This document shows, in pieces, positions 35,335-44,032 of a stretch of 52,726 nucleotides of DNA. The position numbers and the translations under genes are program-made. Location: contig NZ_JAGSXH010000034.1 in the NCBI RefSeq assembly GCF_018283645.1, positions 1-52,726 of the forward strand, in the 5' to 3' direction. Under the pieces are notes generated by a model that saw nothing but the letters and a program-made list of their open reading frames with translations, was not told the origin of the DNA and did not search any database. This stretch comes from Actinocrinis puniceicyclus (GTDB lineage: Bacteria > Actinomycetota > Actinomycetes > Streptomycetales > Catenulisporaceae). The stretch's first letter is position 1. Each line of letters begins with the position of its first letter.

Positions 35335-36822
35335 ATGTCACCGGCCGCAGCGCGCATCGTCATCGGCGTGGACAGCTCCACCCAGTCGACCAAGGCCCTG
35401 GCCGTGGACGTCGACTCGGGCAAGGTGGTGGGCACCGGGCGGGCGCCGCACACGGTCAGCGGCGGCGCGGGCCGGGAGAGCGATCCGCAGCAGTGGTGGG
35501 AGGCGCTGGTCTCGGCGCTGGAACAGACGCGACACGCCGGCTCGGCGCAGGCGGTCGCGATCGGCGGGCAGCAGCACGGCCTGGTGACGCTCGACGAGAA
35601 GGGCGTGCCGGTGCGCCCGGCGCTGCTGTGGAACGACGTGCGCAGCGCCCCGCAGGCCGCGGCGCTGGTCGAGCGGTTCGGCGCCGGGTGGTGGGCGCAG
35701 CGGGTCGGCAGCGTGCCGGCCGCATCGTTCACCGTCACCAAGTGGGCGTGGCTGCGCGAGCAGGAACCGGAGGCCGCCCAGCGGGTCGCGGCCGTGCGGC
35801 TTCCGCACGATTATCTGACCGAAAGGCTGACCGCGGAGGCGACCACGGACCGCGGCGACGCCTCGGGCACCGGCTGGTGGACGCCCCAGGGCTACGACGA
35901 CGAGGTGCTCGACCACGTCGGCCTCTCCCCCGAGTTGCTGCCCCGGGTGGTCGAGCCCGGCCAGGCTGCCGGGCAGGTGCGGGTGCGCGACGGCGCCGCG
36001 GCACTCGGCAGCGCCGTGCCGCTGCGCGAAGGCACGCTGGTCGCCGCGGGAACCGGCGACAACATGGCGGCCGCGCTCGGCCTCGGTCTCGCGCCGGGCG
36101 TCCCGGTCCTCAGCCTCGGCACATCAGGGACCGTATACGCGGTCACCCGGGGCCGGCCGACCGACCCGAGCGGCATCGTCGCAGGGTTCGCGGACGCGCT
36201 CGGCGGCTGGCTGCCGCTGGCCTGCACGCTCAACTGCACCCTCGCGGTGGACCGGTTCGCCGCCCTGCTCGGGCTGGACCGGCAGGCCGTGGAGCCGGCG
36301 GGTAGCGCCGTGGTGCTGCCGTACCTCGACGGCGAGCGCACCCCGAACCTGCCGCTCGCCTCCGGCCTGGTGACCGGGCTGCGCCACGACACCACGCCGG
36401 GCCAACTGCTCCAAGCGGCCTACGACGGAGCGGCGTACTCGCTGCTCGCAGCCCTCGACGACGTGCTTCGCGCCGGCGGGCAGCAGCCGGAGTCCGACAC
36501 CCCGCTGCTTCTGATCGGCGGCGGCGCCCGCGGCCCGGCCTGGCAGGACACGGTGCGCAGGCTTTCCGGCCGCGCGGTCCGCATCCCGGCGGCCGAGGAG
36601 ATCGTCGCGCTCGGGGCCGCGGCGCAGGCTGCGGGACTGCTGACCGGCGAGAGCGCGGACGCGGTGGCCCGGCGGTGGAACACGGCGGCCGGGCCCGTGC
36701 TCGAACCGTTGCCTCGCGACGACACCGCCCGCGCCCTCATCGCGGCTACCCTGCAACGTGCCGAGCAGGGCGGCCTGTTCGCGGGCGGTCATGACATCGG
36801 AAGCGCTTCCGCGGACCGCTGA
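35335..36822 (+). CDS. xylB: Xylulokinase
   Basis: 495 aa FGGY-family kinase that phosphorylates D-xylulose to xylulose-5-phosphate. The N-terminal ATPase motif is IVIGVDSSTQSTKALAVDVD. Xylulose site: AVAIGGQQHGLVTLDEKG and ALLWNDVRS. Catalytic Asp and hinge region: VAAGTGDNMAAALGLGLAPG and VLSLGTSGTVYA. The C-terminal motif is TPLLLIGGGARGPAWQDTVR. GAGGGGACGAAG precedes the ATG. The ROK regulator gene follows 89 bp later. The product can feed the phosphoketolase encoded at 44.9-47.3 kb. Confidence 0.96.
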   Translation: MSPAAARIVIGVDSSTQSTKALAVDVDSGKVVGTGRAPHTVSGGAGRESDPQQWWEALVSALEQTRHAGSAQAVAIGGQQHGLVTLDEKGVPVRPALLWNDVRSAPQAAALVERFGAGWWAQRVGSVPAASFTVTKWAWLREQEPEAAQRVAAVRLPHDYLTERLTAEATTDRGDASGTGWWTPQGYDDEVLDHVGLSPELLPRVVEPGQAAGQVRVRDGAAALGSAVPLREGTLVAAGTGDNMAAALGLGLAPGVPVLSLGTSGTVYAVTRGRPTDPSGIVAGFADALGGWLPLACTLNCTLAVDRFAALLGLDRQAVEPAGSAVVLPYLDGERTPNLPLASGLVTGLRHDTTPGQLLQAAYDGAAYSLLAALDDVLRAGGQQPESDTPLLLIGGGARGPAWQDTVRRLSGRAVRIPAAEEIVALGAAAQAAGLLTGESADAVARRWNTAAGPVLEPLPRDDTARALIAATLQRAEQGGLFAGGHDIGSASADR

Positions 36823-36911
36823 ACCCGGCAAGCCCGACAGACCGTCTGATCCCTGGTGCGGCGGACGACGGATCACAAAACAGGACGGCACGACAGGGCA
36901 GGAGACGCAGC

Positions 36912-38375
36912 GTGAGCGAGGAGAGCGGCGCGGAGTCCGCGCTACCGGCGCGGGCCAGTCGGCGCGCTGCGGCGCGCGGCGGCTCGACGCGGTCAACGCA
37001 GCCGCGTGACGGCGAGAGTGGCGCCAGCGCGCGCGGCCCGGATGAAATACCGGCCGCGGACGCCGCCGATCCGGGCGAACAGGGCAGTGCGGGCGGGCTG
37101 GGCCGGACCGACGTCGCACGCCCGCAGCGCTCGGCCGGGCACCGCGCCGCCGGCCCGGCGTCGCAGCAGGGCATGCGCAGACAGAACCTCGCGCTCGTCA
37201 TGAACGCGCTGGCAGCGCTCGGACCCAGCTCGCGCGCCGAGGTCGCCGAACGCACCGGGCTGACCCGCGCCGCGGTCGGCAGCCTCGTCAACGAACTGGC
37301 CGCGGCGGGCCTGACCACCGATCTCGGCCTGGCCCCCAGCGGGCGGGTCGGGCGGCCGGGCACCGCGCTCGCGCTCAGCGAGCACGGACCGGCCGGCCTG
37401 GGTCTGGAAATCGGGGTCGAGCGGCTCGGCGCGTGCGTCATCGACCTGCACGGCACGGTGCGCACCTGGGTCGAGACGGAGGCGCCGAACCGGAGCCGCG
37501 CGCCGCGCGAAGTGCTGGCCGAGCTGAGCGACGTGGCGGCGGCGGCGCTCCAGCACGCCGCCGCGCAGGGCCTGCACCCGGTCGGAACGGTCGTCGCGGT
37601 GCCCGGCCTGGTCGACGCCGCGAACGGCGCGGTCGAGCAGGCGCCGAACCTCGGCTGGCGCGCGGTGCCGGTCGCACAGTCGCTCGGCCAGTGGCTGCCC
37701 GCGCCGCTGCGGCCGGTGCCGATCGAGCTGGAGAACGAGGCGAACCTGGGGGCGCTGGCGGAACTGTGGCACGCCCCGGCCCGGCCGCCCGACTTCATCC
37801 ACATCTCCGCGGAGGCGGGCATCGGCGCGGCGCTGGTGATCGACGGGCGGCTTTTCCGCGGCGCGCGCGGCTTCGCGGGAGAACTCGGGCACGTGCCCGT
37901 GCACCCGGAGGGCCCGCTGTGCAGTTGCGGCGCCCGCGGCTGCCTTGAGCAGTACGCGGGCGAGGAGACCGTGCTGCGCGCCTCGGGCCTGGCGGACGCC
38001 GGCGGCGACCGTATCAGGCTGTTGACCGATCAGGCGCTGGGCGGCAACCCGCTGGTGCTGGAGGCGCTGGAGGAGGCGGGCCGGGCTCTGGGCACGGCGT
38101 TGTCAGGCGCGGTGAACCTGCTGGATCCCTCGGCTCTCGTACTCGGCGGCGCGTACGCCGAACTGGGCGAGTGGCTGCTGCCGCAGATGCGGCGGGAGCT
38201 GGCCGCGCGCGTCACGGTGCGGCCGTGGAGCCCCGATGCGCTGCGGCTCTCGCAACTGGGCCGGCGCGGCCCGCTGCTCGGTGCCGCCACCGTGACGATC
38301 CGCCGGATCATCGAGGATCCGGCCCGCTACGCCGACTGGCGCAAGGCGCGTGAGCTCGCCGCCGCCGGTCGTTAG
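36912..38375 (+). CDS. xylR: ROK-family transcriptional regulator (probable XylR)
   Basis: 487 aa. After a long low-complexity N-terminus of about 85 residues comes a winged helix (RRQNLALVMNALAALGPSSR, AEVAERTGLTRAAVGSLVNE). A ROK sugar-kinase-like domain follows: GLGLEIGVERLGACVIDLHG, GTVVAVPGLVDAANGAVEQA, ENEANLGALAELW, and the zinc-binding CSCGARGCLEQYAG. The arrangement with xylA and xylB matches XylR repressors that release DNA when xylose binds. An alternative start near residue 76 would remove the non-conserved leader. Gene order, not sequence alone, supports the xylose assignment. Confidence 0.9.
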   Translation: MSEESGAESALPARASRRAAARGGSTRSTQPRDGESGASARGPDEIPAADAADPGEQGSAGGLGRTDVARPQRSAGHRAAGPASQQGMRRQNLALVMNALAALGPSSRAEVAERTGLTRAAVGSLVNELAAAGLTTDLGLAPSGRVGRPGTALALSEHGPAGLGLEIGVERLGACVIDLHGTVRTWVETEAPNRSRAPREVLAELSDVAAAALQHAAAQGLHPVGTVVAVPGLVDAANGAVEQAPNLGWRAVPVAQSLGQWLPAPLRPVPIELENEANLGALAELWHAPARPPDFIHISAEAGIGAALVIDGRLFRGARGFAGELGHVPVHPEGPLCSCGARGCLEQYAGEETVLRASGLADAGGDRIRLLTDQALGGNPLVLEALEEAGRALGTALSGAVNLLDPSALVLGGAYAELGEWLLPQMRRELAARVTVRPWSPDALRLSQLGRRGPLLGAATVTIRRIIEDPARYADWRKARELAAAGR

Positions 38376-38386
38376 GGTGCTGAATC

Positions 38387-39064
38387 ATGGACGCAGACGG
38401 ACGGGGCGCGGACCGACAAGGCAGCGACAAACAGGGTATTGATACTGATAGACAAAGTACTGACAGGCCGGGTGCCGACAGTCCGGGCGCTGAAGCGCAG
38501 GGCCCTGACAGCCAGAGCACTGACAAACAGTGCACTGACCGGCCCGGCGGGTGCGGGCCGCTGCGCGGCGCGCTGGTCACGCTGCGCCAAGCGACCACGG
38601 GTGACGTACCCGCTTTGGCCGCGATCCGCGCGCAGCCACAGGTCTATCGGTGGTGGCGCGGCGGCCCGGACCTGACCGCCGCCGTCACCGAGGAGTTGTC
38701 CGTCGAGGACGAGTACGGCTTCGTCATCGAGCACGCGGGCCGGACCGTCGGCCTCGTCCAGTGGTCGGCGCAGGACGAACCGGACTACCGCCACGCAAGC
38801 ATCGACATCTACCTCGACGCGGCTTCACACGGCCGCGGCCTGGGCGCCGACGCGGTGCGTACGCTCGCGCGGCACCTCATCGTCGAGCACGGGCACCATC
38901 GGATCACGATCGACCCGGCGGCGGACAACACGGCCGCGATCCGCTGCTACGCCAAGGTCGGTTTCAAGCCGGTGGGGATCATGCGAGGCTACGAGCGCGG
39001 GCCGGACGGGACCTGGCACGACGGCCTGCTGATGGATCTGCTCGCGGACGAGCTGATCGACTGA
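38387..39064 (+). CDS. GNAT N-acetyltransferase with a repetitive Asp/Gln/Ser/Thr-rich N-terminus
   Basis: 225 aa. Residues about 63-225 form a GNAT domain of the aminoglycoside 6'-acetyltransferase-like type: VTLRQATTGDVPALAAIRAQ, ASIDIYLDAASHGRGLGADA (CoA pyrophosphate loop), DPAADNTAAIRCYAKVGFKP, and a C-terminal GTWHDGLLMDLLADEL. Residues 1-55 are a degenerate repeat of short DRQ/DKQ/STD/PGAD units encoded by DNA of visibly lower GC. There is no start codon between this leader and the domain, so translation should include it. The leader looks disordered. The substrate is unknown. Confidence 0.85.
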   Translation: MDADGRGADRQGSDKQGIDTDRQSTDRPGADSPGAEAQGPDSQSTDKQCTDRPGGCGPLRGALVTLRQATTGDVPALAAIRAQPQVYRWWRGGPDLTAAVTEELSVEDEYGFVIEHAGRTVGLVQWSAQDEPDYRHASIDIYLDAASHGRGLGADAVRTLARHLIVEHGHHRITIDPAADNTAAIRCYAKVGFKPVGIMRGYERGPDGTWHDGLLMDLLADELID

Positions 39065-39147
39065 TTGACTGTTGATCGCAGCGGGCGAGACAACCGGGCG
39101 ATCGCCGGCGGTGAACAGACGGCGTCGGAGAGCGGAGGCGGCCAATC

Positions 39148-39438
39148 ATGGCAGTACGAGCGGTATGGAACGGCAAGGTGCTCGCGGAGAGCGCGGAAAC
39201 CGTCGTAGTCGAGGGCAACCACTACTTCCCTCCGGCCGCGGTACATCGGGAATACTTCACACCGAGCGACACGCACACCACCTGCCCGTGGAAGGGTGTG
39301 GCGAGCTACTACACCGTCACCGTGGACGGCGAGAGCAACGCGGACGCGGCCTGGTACTACCCCGAGCCCAAGGACGCGGCCGCGCAGATCCGCGACCACG
39401 TGGCATTCTGGCGCGGTGTGACCGTAGAGGACGCATGA
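39148..39438 (+). CDS. DUF427 domain protein
   Basis: 96 aa. It matches DUF427 (PF04248): AVWNGKVLAESAETVVVEGN, HYFPPAAVHREYFTPSDTHT, TCPWKGVASYYTVTVDG and AAWYYPEPKDAAAQIRDHVA are all characteristic. The function is unknown. The conserved C-P-W-K motif is intact. A small single gene 83 bp after the GNAT gene and 40 bp before the phosphoesterase gene. Possibly co-transcribed with both. Confidence 0.95.
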   Translation: MAVRAVWNGKVLAESAETVVVEGNHYFPPAAVHREYFTPSDTHTTCPWKGVASYYTVTVDGESNADAAWYYPEPKDAAAQIRDHVAFWRGVTVEDA

Positions 39439-39478
39439 CCATGGACGAACCGGCGACGCAGTAGCCTGGCCGGCCGGA

Positions 39479-39970
39479 ATGCGGGTCGTCGTCCTGTCGG
39501 ACACACACGCGCCCCGGCGGTGGCGCGGCTGCCCGCCCGGGGTCGCCGAACACCTGCGCGAGGCGGACCTGATCCTGCACGCCGGCGACGTGTGCACATC
39601 CGACGTGCTCGACGAGTTGTCCGCATTCGCTCCGGTCCGTGCGGTACTCGGCAACAACGACGGGCCGGACGTCGCGGTGTGGGGCGCTTGCGACGTGGAC
39701 CGGTTCGAGATCGACGGGCTCGCGGTCGCGATGATTCACGACGCCGGTCCGGCGGCGGGCCGTATCGCGCGCATGCACCGTCGTTTCCCCGAAGCGCGGC
39801 TGGTCGTATTCGGGCACTCGCACATACCGCTCGACGAGAGCGGCGAGGGCGTGCGGATCTTCAATCCCGGTTCGCCGACGGACCGCAGGCGGCAGCCGCG
39901 CGGGACGCTCGGCGTCCTGGAGATCGGCGGCGGTGCGCTGGTCCACGCGCGCATCGTCCCGGTGACCTGA
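39479..39970 (+). CDS. YfcE/MJ0936-type metallophosphoesterase
   Basis: 163 aa calcineurin-like phosphoesterase. The dinuclear metal motifs are all present: VVVLSDTHAPRR, LILHAGDVCTSDVL, VLGNNDGPDV, AMIHDAGP (His replaced context), VVFGHSHIPLDE and NPGSPTDRR. Such small enzymes act on phosphodiesters in vitro, and their in vivo substrates are mostly unknown. It starts at ATG 39479 close to the upstream gene and is convergent with the ArsR gene, 10 bp apart. Confidence 0.93.
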   Translation: MRVVVLSDTHAPRRWRGCPPGVAEHLREADLILHAGDVCTSDVLDELSAFAPVRAVLGNNDGPDVAVWGACDVDRFEIDGLAVAMIHDAGPAAGRIARMHRRFPEARLVVFGHSHIPLDESGEGVRIFNPGSPTDRRRQPRGTLGVLEIGGGALVHARIVPVT

Positions 39971-39980
39971 CCCGCGCAGC

Positions 39981-40409
39981 TCAGCAGTCCGCGCGGTCCG
40001 GGGCATCGATCGCGGCATCGACCGGGCCGGCCGCAGTACCCGGATTCGCCGCGTCGGGGCGATCCGCGGCGAGATCGAGCAGCGCGGCCACCGTCTGGTC
40101 CACGAGCCGGTAGCGCACGATCCGTCCGTCCTTGCTCGCCGCGACCGCGCCCGCGACGCGCAGCAGTCGCAGCGCCTGGGAGACCGCGGTGTCGTTCATG
40201 CCGGCGGCCACCGCCAGGTCCGAGACGCTGATGCCGGGGACGCGGCGGATCGCCCGCAGCAGCGTGAGGCGACCCGGGTCGGACAGCAGCGCGAAACGCT
40301 GCGCCCAGGCGCGCACCGCAGCCGGGTCGCCCACCCCCTCGATCGCCTCGCAGACCCGGTGCCCGTCGATGGTGCGGCGATGGGCGTGTTCGGCCGGCAC
40401 GAGATGCAT
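39981..40409 (-). CDS. ArsR/SmtB-family regulator, possible nickel/cobalt sensor
   Basis: 142 aa. Helix-turn-helix: QRFALLSDPGRLTLLRAIRR, GISVSDLAVAAGMNDTAVSQ, ALRLLRVAGAVAASKDGRIV. The C-terminal helix (RYRLVDQTVAALLDLAADRP) lacks the usual His ligands of the alpha-5 metal site. The N-terminus, however, is rich in potential ligands (MHLVPAEHAHRRTIDGHRVC: four His and one Cys), as in sensors using an N-terminal site. It is divergent from the NiCoT permease gene, so nickel or cobalt control is likely. The permease is in addition preceded by a cobalamin riboswitch. Confidence 0.88.
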   Translation of the reverse strand: MHLVPAEHAHRRTIDGHRVCEAIEGVGDPAAVRAWAQRFALLSDPGRLTLLRAIRRVPGISVSDLAVAAGMNDTAVSQALRLLRVAGAVAASKDGRIVRYRLVDQTVAALLDLAADRPDAANPGTAAGPVDAAIDAPDRADC

Positions 40410-40487
40410 GCGCCCATTCTCGCCCTTGGGCCGGAGCGCGGCGCGACACCTGCATAACTGATGAGGCTTGCAGCAGGTGGCGCTCCC

Positions 40488-40705
40488 CAGTACGTTGGCG
40501 GTGCCGTGGTGATCGGGAAGACCGGTGCGCGGCGGGCGCGGCCGTCCGACGGCGGGGGCGCCCGCGGCAAGTCCGGAGCGGCCCTCGCCACTGTGATCGG
40601 GAAGTTCCCGCTCCCTCGCCCCTCGGGGCGGCCACTGGACGCGTGTGTCCGGGAAGGCGGAGCCGGAACGTTCGACCCGTCAGCCAGGAGACCGGCCGCG
40701 GCACT
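40488..40705 (+). promoter_or_regulatory. Cobalamin riboswitch upstream of the NiCoT permease gene
   Basis: The B12-box elements of the class are readable in order: GGTGCCGTGGTGATCGGGAA with ACCGGTGCG at 40499-40530, CGCCACTGTGATCGGGAAG near 40589-40600, GGCCACTGGA with CCGGGAAGGCGGAG near 40635-40665, and the hallmark GTCAGCCAGGAGACCGGCCG at 40679-40697. Spacing and order match cobalamin riboswitches in front of actinobacterial cobalt transporters. In high B12 the element should lower permease expression. Limits of the aptamer are approximate, and the regulatory end (terminator or ribosome-site masking) was not resolved. Confidence 0.87.
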
Positions 40706-40743
40706 GTACTCGACCATCCACGAGGTGCTGGAGGCGGTCCCGC

Positions 40744-41862
40744 GTGAGCGTGCCCGAGCAGTGCGTCAGCAGCGCAGTCCCCCGTCCCGCCGTCCCCTGG
40801 CAGCGTTCGGACACCTACCGCGTCGCGGCGCTGGCGCTGGTCATCCTTCTGATGCACGCGCTGGCGTTCGGTGTGCTCGCGCTGCTGGTCGCGCCGCACC
40901 ACTACGCGGTGGGAAAGCAGGTCTTCGGCTTCGGCCTCGGGCTGACCGCGTACACGCTCGGCATGCGGCACGCCTTCGACGCCGACCACATCGCCGCGAT
41001 CGACAACACCACGCGCAAGCTGATGGCAGAGGGCAAGCGGCCGATCTCGGTCGGGTTCTGGTTCGCGCTCGGACACTCCACCGTGGTGGTGCTGCTCGCC
41101 GCGCTGATCGCGGCCGGGGCGCGCGAGGCCACCGCGCTGACCGGTCAGACCTCGGATACGCACCGGACGCTGGAGATCATCGGCACGGGCGCCTCCGGCG
41201 TCTTCCTGTACCTGATCGGCCTGCTGAACCTGGCCGCGCTCGTCGGCATCGCCCGGCTCTACCGGGCCGCGCGCGCGGGAGCGCACGACGAGGCGGCGCT
41301 CGACCAGCGCCTGGCCCGGCGCGGCCTGCTCAACCGGCTGCTGGGCCGGCTGACCCGTTCGGTCGGCCGGCCCGGGCAGATGTACCCGATCGGATTACTG
41401 TTCGGCGTCGGATTCGACACCGCCTCCGAGGTGCTCCTGCTCGGCATGGCGGCCGGCTCGGCGGCAGCCGGGCTGCCCTGGTACGCGATCGTGTGCCTGC
41501 CGCTGCTGTTCGCCGCCGGGATGTCGCTGTTCGACACGCTCGACGGCACGTTCATGAACTTCGCCTACCACTGGGCCTTCGCCCACCCGGTCCGCAAGAT
41601 CTACTACAACCTGGCCGTGACCGGGCTTTCGGTCACCGTCGCGCTGGTCGTCGGCACCGTGGAACTGGTCGGGGTGGCACACGACCGCTTCGGGCTGCGC
41701 GACCCGGTCTCCGGCTGGGTCGCCGGGCTGGACCTGAACAACGTGGGCTTCCTGATCGTCGGCGCGTTCGCGGCGGTGTGGGCGGCCGCGCTGGCTTACT
41801 GGAAGCTGGCCGGGGTCGAGCGGCGCTGGTCTCGGGCCCTCGGCGCGGGCGAGAAGCGATAG
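40744..41862 (+). CDS. HoxN/HupN/NixA-type nickel/cobalt permease (NiCoT)
   Basis: 372 aa from GTG 40744. An eight-helix permease with all NiCoT signatures: GMRHAFDADHIAAIDNTTRK in helix II (the metal His/Asp motif), GFWFALGHSTVVVLLAALI, GLLFGVGFDTASEVLLLGMA, and GMSLFDTLDGTFMNFAYHWA. It imports Ni2+ or Co2+ across the inner membrane. Control by a B12 riboswitch favours cobalt for cobalamin synthesis. The frame is open upstream into the riboswitch, so the GTG after it was chosen. The divergent gene encodes an ArsR-type regulator. Confidence 0.95.
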   Translation: MSVPEQCVSSAVPRPAVPWQRSDTYRVAALALVILLMHALAFGVLALLVAPHHYAVGKQVFGFGLGLTAYTLGMRHAFDADHIAAIDNTTRKLMAEGKRPISVGFWFALGHSTVVVLLAALIAAGAREATALTGQTSDTHRTLEIIGTGASGVFLYLIGLLNLAALVGIARLYRAARAGAHDEAALDQRLARRGLLNRLLGRLTRSVGRPGQMYPIGLLFGVGFDTASEVLLLGMAAGSAAAGLPWYAIVCLPLLFAAGMSLFDTLDGTFMNFAYHWAFAHPVRKIYYNLAVTGLSVTVALVVGTVELVGVAHDRFGLRDPVSGWVAGLDLNNVGFLIVGAFAAVWAAALAYWKLAGVERRWSRALGAGEKR

Positions 41863-41870
41863 CGGCGGCC

Positions 41871-42266
41871 TCAGCGGTGCAGCCCGGCCGCGTCGAGCGC
41901 GGCCTGCAGGGAACTGATGTAGCCCTGCGAGGTGTAGGTCGCGCCGGAGACGATGTCCACTTCGGCGCTCTGCTTCGCGAGCACCTCGCCGCGCAGCCTG
42001 GTCGCCGCGTAGTTGCCGCCGGCCCAGGAGTGCGGGTTGTCGTGCGGCAGCGACACTGCGTCGACGTCGACGATACGCCCGCCGGTGATCGTCACGCGCA
42101 CCTGCACGATGCCGTGCGCGAGGACGACCTGCGGGCCGGTCACGGTCATGGTGTCGTTGCCGCGCACGACCTTCGCGGCGTACCCGGCGCGCGCACCCTC
42201 CTTCATACCGAGCAGGGCCAGCATCGCGAGTACGGTCGTGGTGATGAAGACGGCGGTTCGGCGCAC
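41871..42266 (-). CDS. FMN-binding domain protein with N-terminal membrane anchor
   Basis: 131 aa from GTG 42266, with GGGAGAGG about ten bases upstream. An N-terminal hydrophobic stretch (TAVFITTTVLAMLALLGM) can anchor or export it. The rest is an FMN_bind domain: GIVQVRVTITGGRIVDVDAV, EVLAKQSAEVDIVSGATYTS and QGYISSLQAALDAAGL. The SGATYTS motif is where FMN is covalently attached to a Thr by ApbE in related proteins. It likely transfers electrons outside the membrane. Convergent, 8 bp past the permease stop. Confidence 0.9.
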   Translation of the reverse strand: MRRTAVFITTTVLAMLALLGMKEGARAGYAAKVVRGNDTMTVTGPQVVLAHGIVQVRVTITGGRIVDVDAVSLPHDNPHSWAGGNYAATRLRGEVLAKQSAEVDIVSGATYTSQGYISSLQAALDAAGLHR

Positions 42267-42440
42267 GGTGACGGTTCCTCTCCCATCCGGCGGACGGCGG
42301 CTCGGCCGCGCGCGATGCGCCCGGCGCCGGTGCACACGTGGAATCAGCCTCCCGCGATCGCTGCCGGCGCGAAGCTTGACCGAGTCTTTGCCCGGGACGC
42401 GCGCCTCGAACGCCGCGGCGGGCCGGCCGCCGGTTCAGCA

Positions 42441-42923
42441 TCAGGCCGCGGGAACCTCCAAGCGCAGGCCGGAGAGCGGTTCGCGGTGGTACGGAAGCCA
42501 GCGGCGGCGGCGAACCTCGGCCGACGGCTGCGGTCCCGGCACGATCAGCACCGGGCACTGCGCCTTGCGCGCACAGTCGCGGCTGATGGAATGCACCCCC
42601 AGGCCGTGCCGGCGGCCGGAGCCGTCGGTGCCGACGACCAGCAGGTCCCTCGGGTCGCGGGCGCGACGCACCAGCGTTTCCGCGACCGGGCCGATCAGCA
42701 GTTCGCGATGGACGACCAGATCGGCCGGCACGCCGCCGAAGACGTCCGCGAACGCCGCGTCGATCAGCGTCACCTCCCCCGGCGAGATGCCGCGCGCGAC
42801 GCGGACCGCGTAGAGTGCGCCGTCGCGCCGCCTGGCCTGGTCGACCGCGAAGCGCAGCGCGGCCAGTCCCGGAAGGCGGCGGTCGATGCCCACGAACACC
42901 CGCGCAACCGCAGCGTTGTCCAT
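42441..42923 (-). CDS. Universal stress protein family (UspA)
   Basis: 160 aa from ATG 42923. A single Usp domain: RVFVGIDRRLPGLAALRFAV at the N-terminus, VVHRELLIGPVAETLVRRAR, and the nucleotide-binding loop VVGTDGSGRRHGLGVHSISR (G-x2-G-x9-G-S type) followed by CPVLIVPGP. It is probably ATP-binding. An upstream in-frame ATG at 42971 would add 16 basic residues of no conserved character. Single gene with no partners. Confidence 0.9.
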   Translation of the reverse strand: MDNAAVARVFVGIDRRLPGLAALRFAVDQARRRDGALYAVRVARGISPGEVTLIDAAFADVFGGVPADLVVHRELLIGPVAETLVRRARDPRDLLVVGTDGSGRRHGLGVHSISRDCARKAQCPVLIVPGPQPSAEVRRRRWLPYHREPLSGLRLEVPAA

Positions 42924-43191
42924 GCGCCGCTCTCCTTCCTCGCGACCGGTGCGTGCGGCCGACGTTTTCACGGTACCCGCGAGCGTGGCCGATGGGGGCG
43001 GTTTCCTGCGGATTCAGCACTGTGCGCCCGCATGTGCAGCCGCCGGGTGCGGCGCGTTCGTTCAGCCGTGCGTGCCCGTCCGCCACGGTCCGGCGACACG
43101 CCGGGAACGGGCCGGGAACGGGCCGACGGCGACCGAACGACGAGCGACCCCGGATTAGCACCCCGCTTCGGCTGGGGGCAGACTTGCGCCC

Positions 43192-44001
43192 ATGGATTCG
43201 AGTGACGGGCTGCCCGCCCTCAGCCCGGCGGACATCGAGCGGCCCAGCCCGGCGCGCATCTACGACTACTGGCTGGGCGGCAGCAACAACTTCGCCGCCG
43301 ACCGCGAGGTGGCCGAGCGGGCCGCCGCGGCCATGCCGACGCTGCGCGCGGCGATCTGGGCCAACCGCGCGTTCCTGCGCCGCGTGGTGAAGGCGCTGGT
43401 CACCGAGTACGGGGTCACCCAGTTCCTGGACCTGGGCTCGGGGGTGCCGACGGTCGGGAACGTGCACGAGATCGCGCAGGACGCCGATCCGTCGTGCCGG
43501 ATCGTATACGTGGACATCGACCCGGTGGCCGTCGCGCACGGGCACGCGCTGCTGACCGGCAACGAGCAGGCCGTGGTGATTCACGGTGACCTGCGGCACC
43601 CCGCGACGGTGCTGGAACACCCGAAAACCAGGCGTCTGCTCGACTTCAGCCGTCCGGTGGGCGTGCTGATGAACGCGGTACTGCACTTCATGCCGGACGA
43701 GGAGCAGCCGGAGCAGATCGTGCACGCCTACCGGGACGCGCTGTGCCCCGGCAGTTTCCTCGCCCTCTCGCACGCCGCGCCGGACCTGGACCATCCCACC
43801 GAGCAGGCGGGCATGGTGGACGACTACCAGCGCTCGACCAGGGTGCGGTTCATCCACCGCACGCCGGAGCAGTTGGCCGGCTGGCTCGACGGCTTCACGC
43901 TGGAGCCTCCGGGCATCGTGCAGGTCAACGAGTGGCGCCCGGACGTGGAGAGCCACCAGCACATTCTGCGCACGTACGGGCTGCTGGCGCGCAAGGACTG
44001 A
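43192..44001 (+). CDS. SAM-dependent methyltransferase, DUF574 (PF04672)
   Basis: 269 aa. Typical of the actinobacterial family: IERPSPARIYDYWLGGSNNF near the N-terminus, AIWANRAFLRRVVKALVTEY, the SAM-binding QFLDLGSGVPTVGNVHEIAQ, VDIDPVAVAHGHALLTG and FSRPVGVLMNAVLHFMPDEE. Most genomes of this group carry many copies, and their substrates are unknown. It is monocistronic, convergent with the following GNAT gene. Confidence 0.94.
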   Translation: MDSSDGLPALSPADIERPSPARIYDYWLGGSNNFAADREVAERAAAAMPTLRAAIWANRAFLRRVVKALVTEYGVTQFLDLGSGVPTVGNVHEIAQDADPSCRIVYVDIDPVAVAHGHALLTGNEQAVVIHGDLRHPATVLEHPKTRRLLDFSRPVGVLMNAVLHFMPDEEQPEQIVHAYRDALCPGSFLALSHAAPDLDHPTEQAGMVDDYQRSTRVRFIHRTPEQLAGWLDGFTLEPPGIVQVNEWRPDVESHQHILRTYGLLARKD

Positions 44002-44032
44002 GCCCGGTCCGCAGCAGGCGTCCCGCCCCGCG

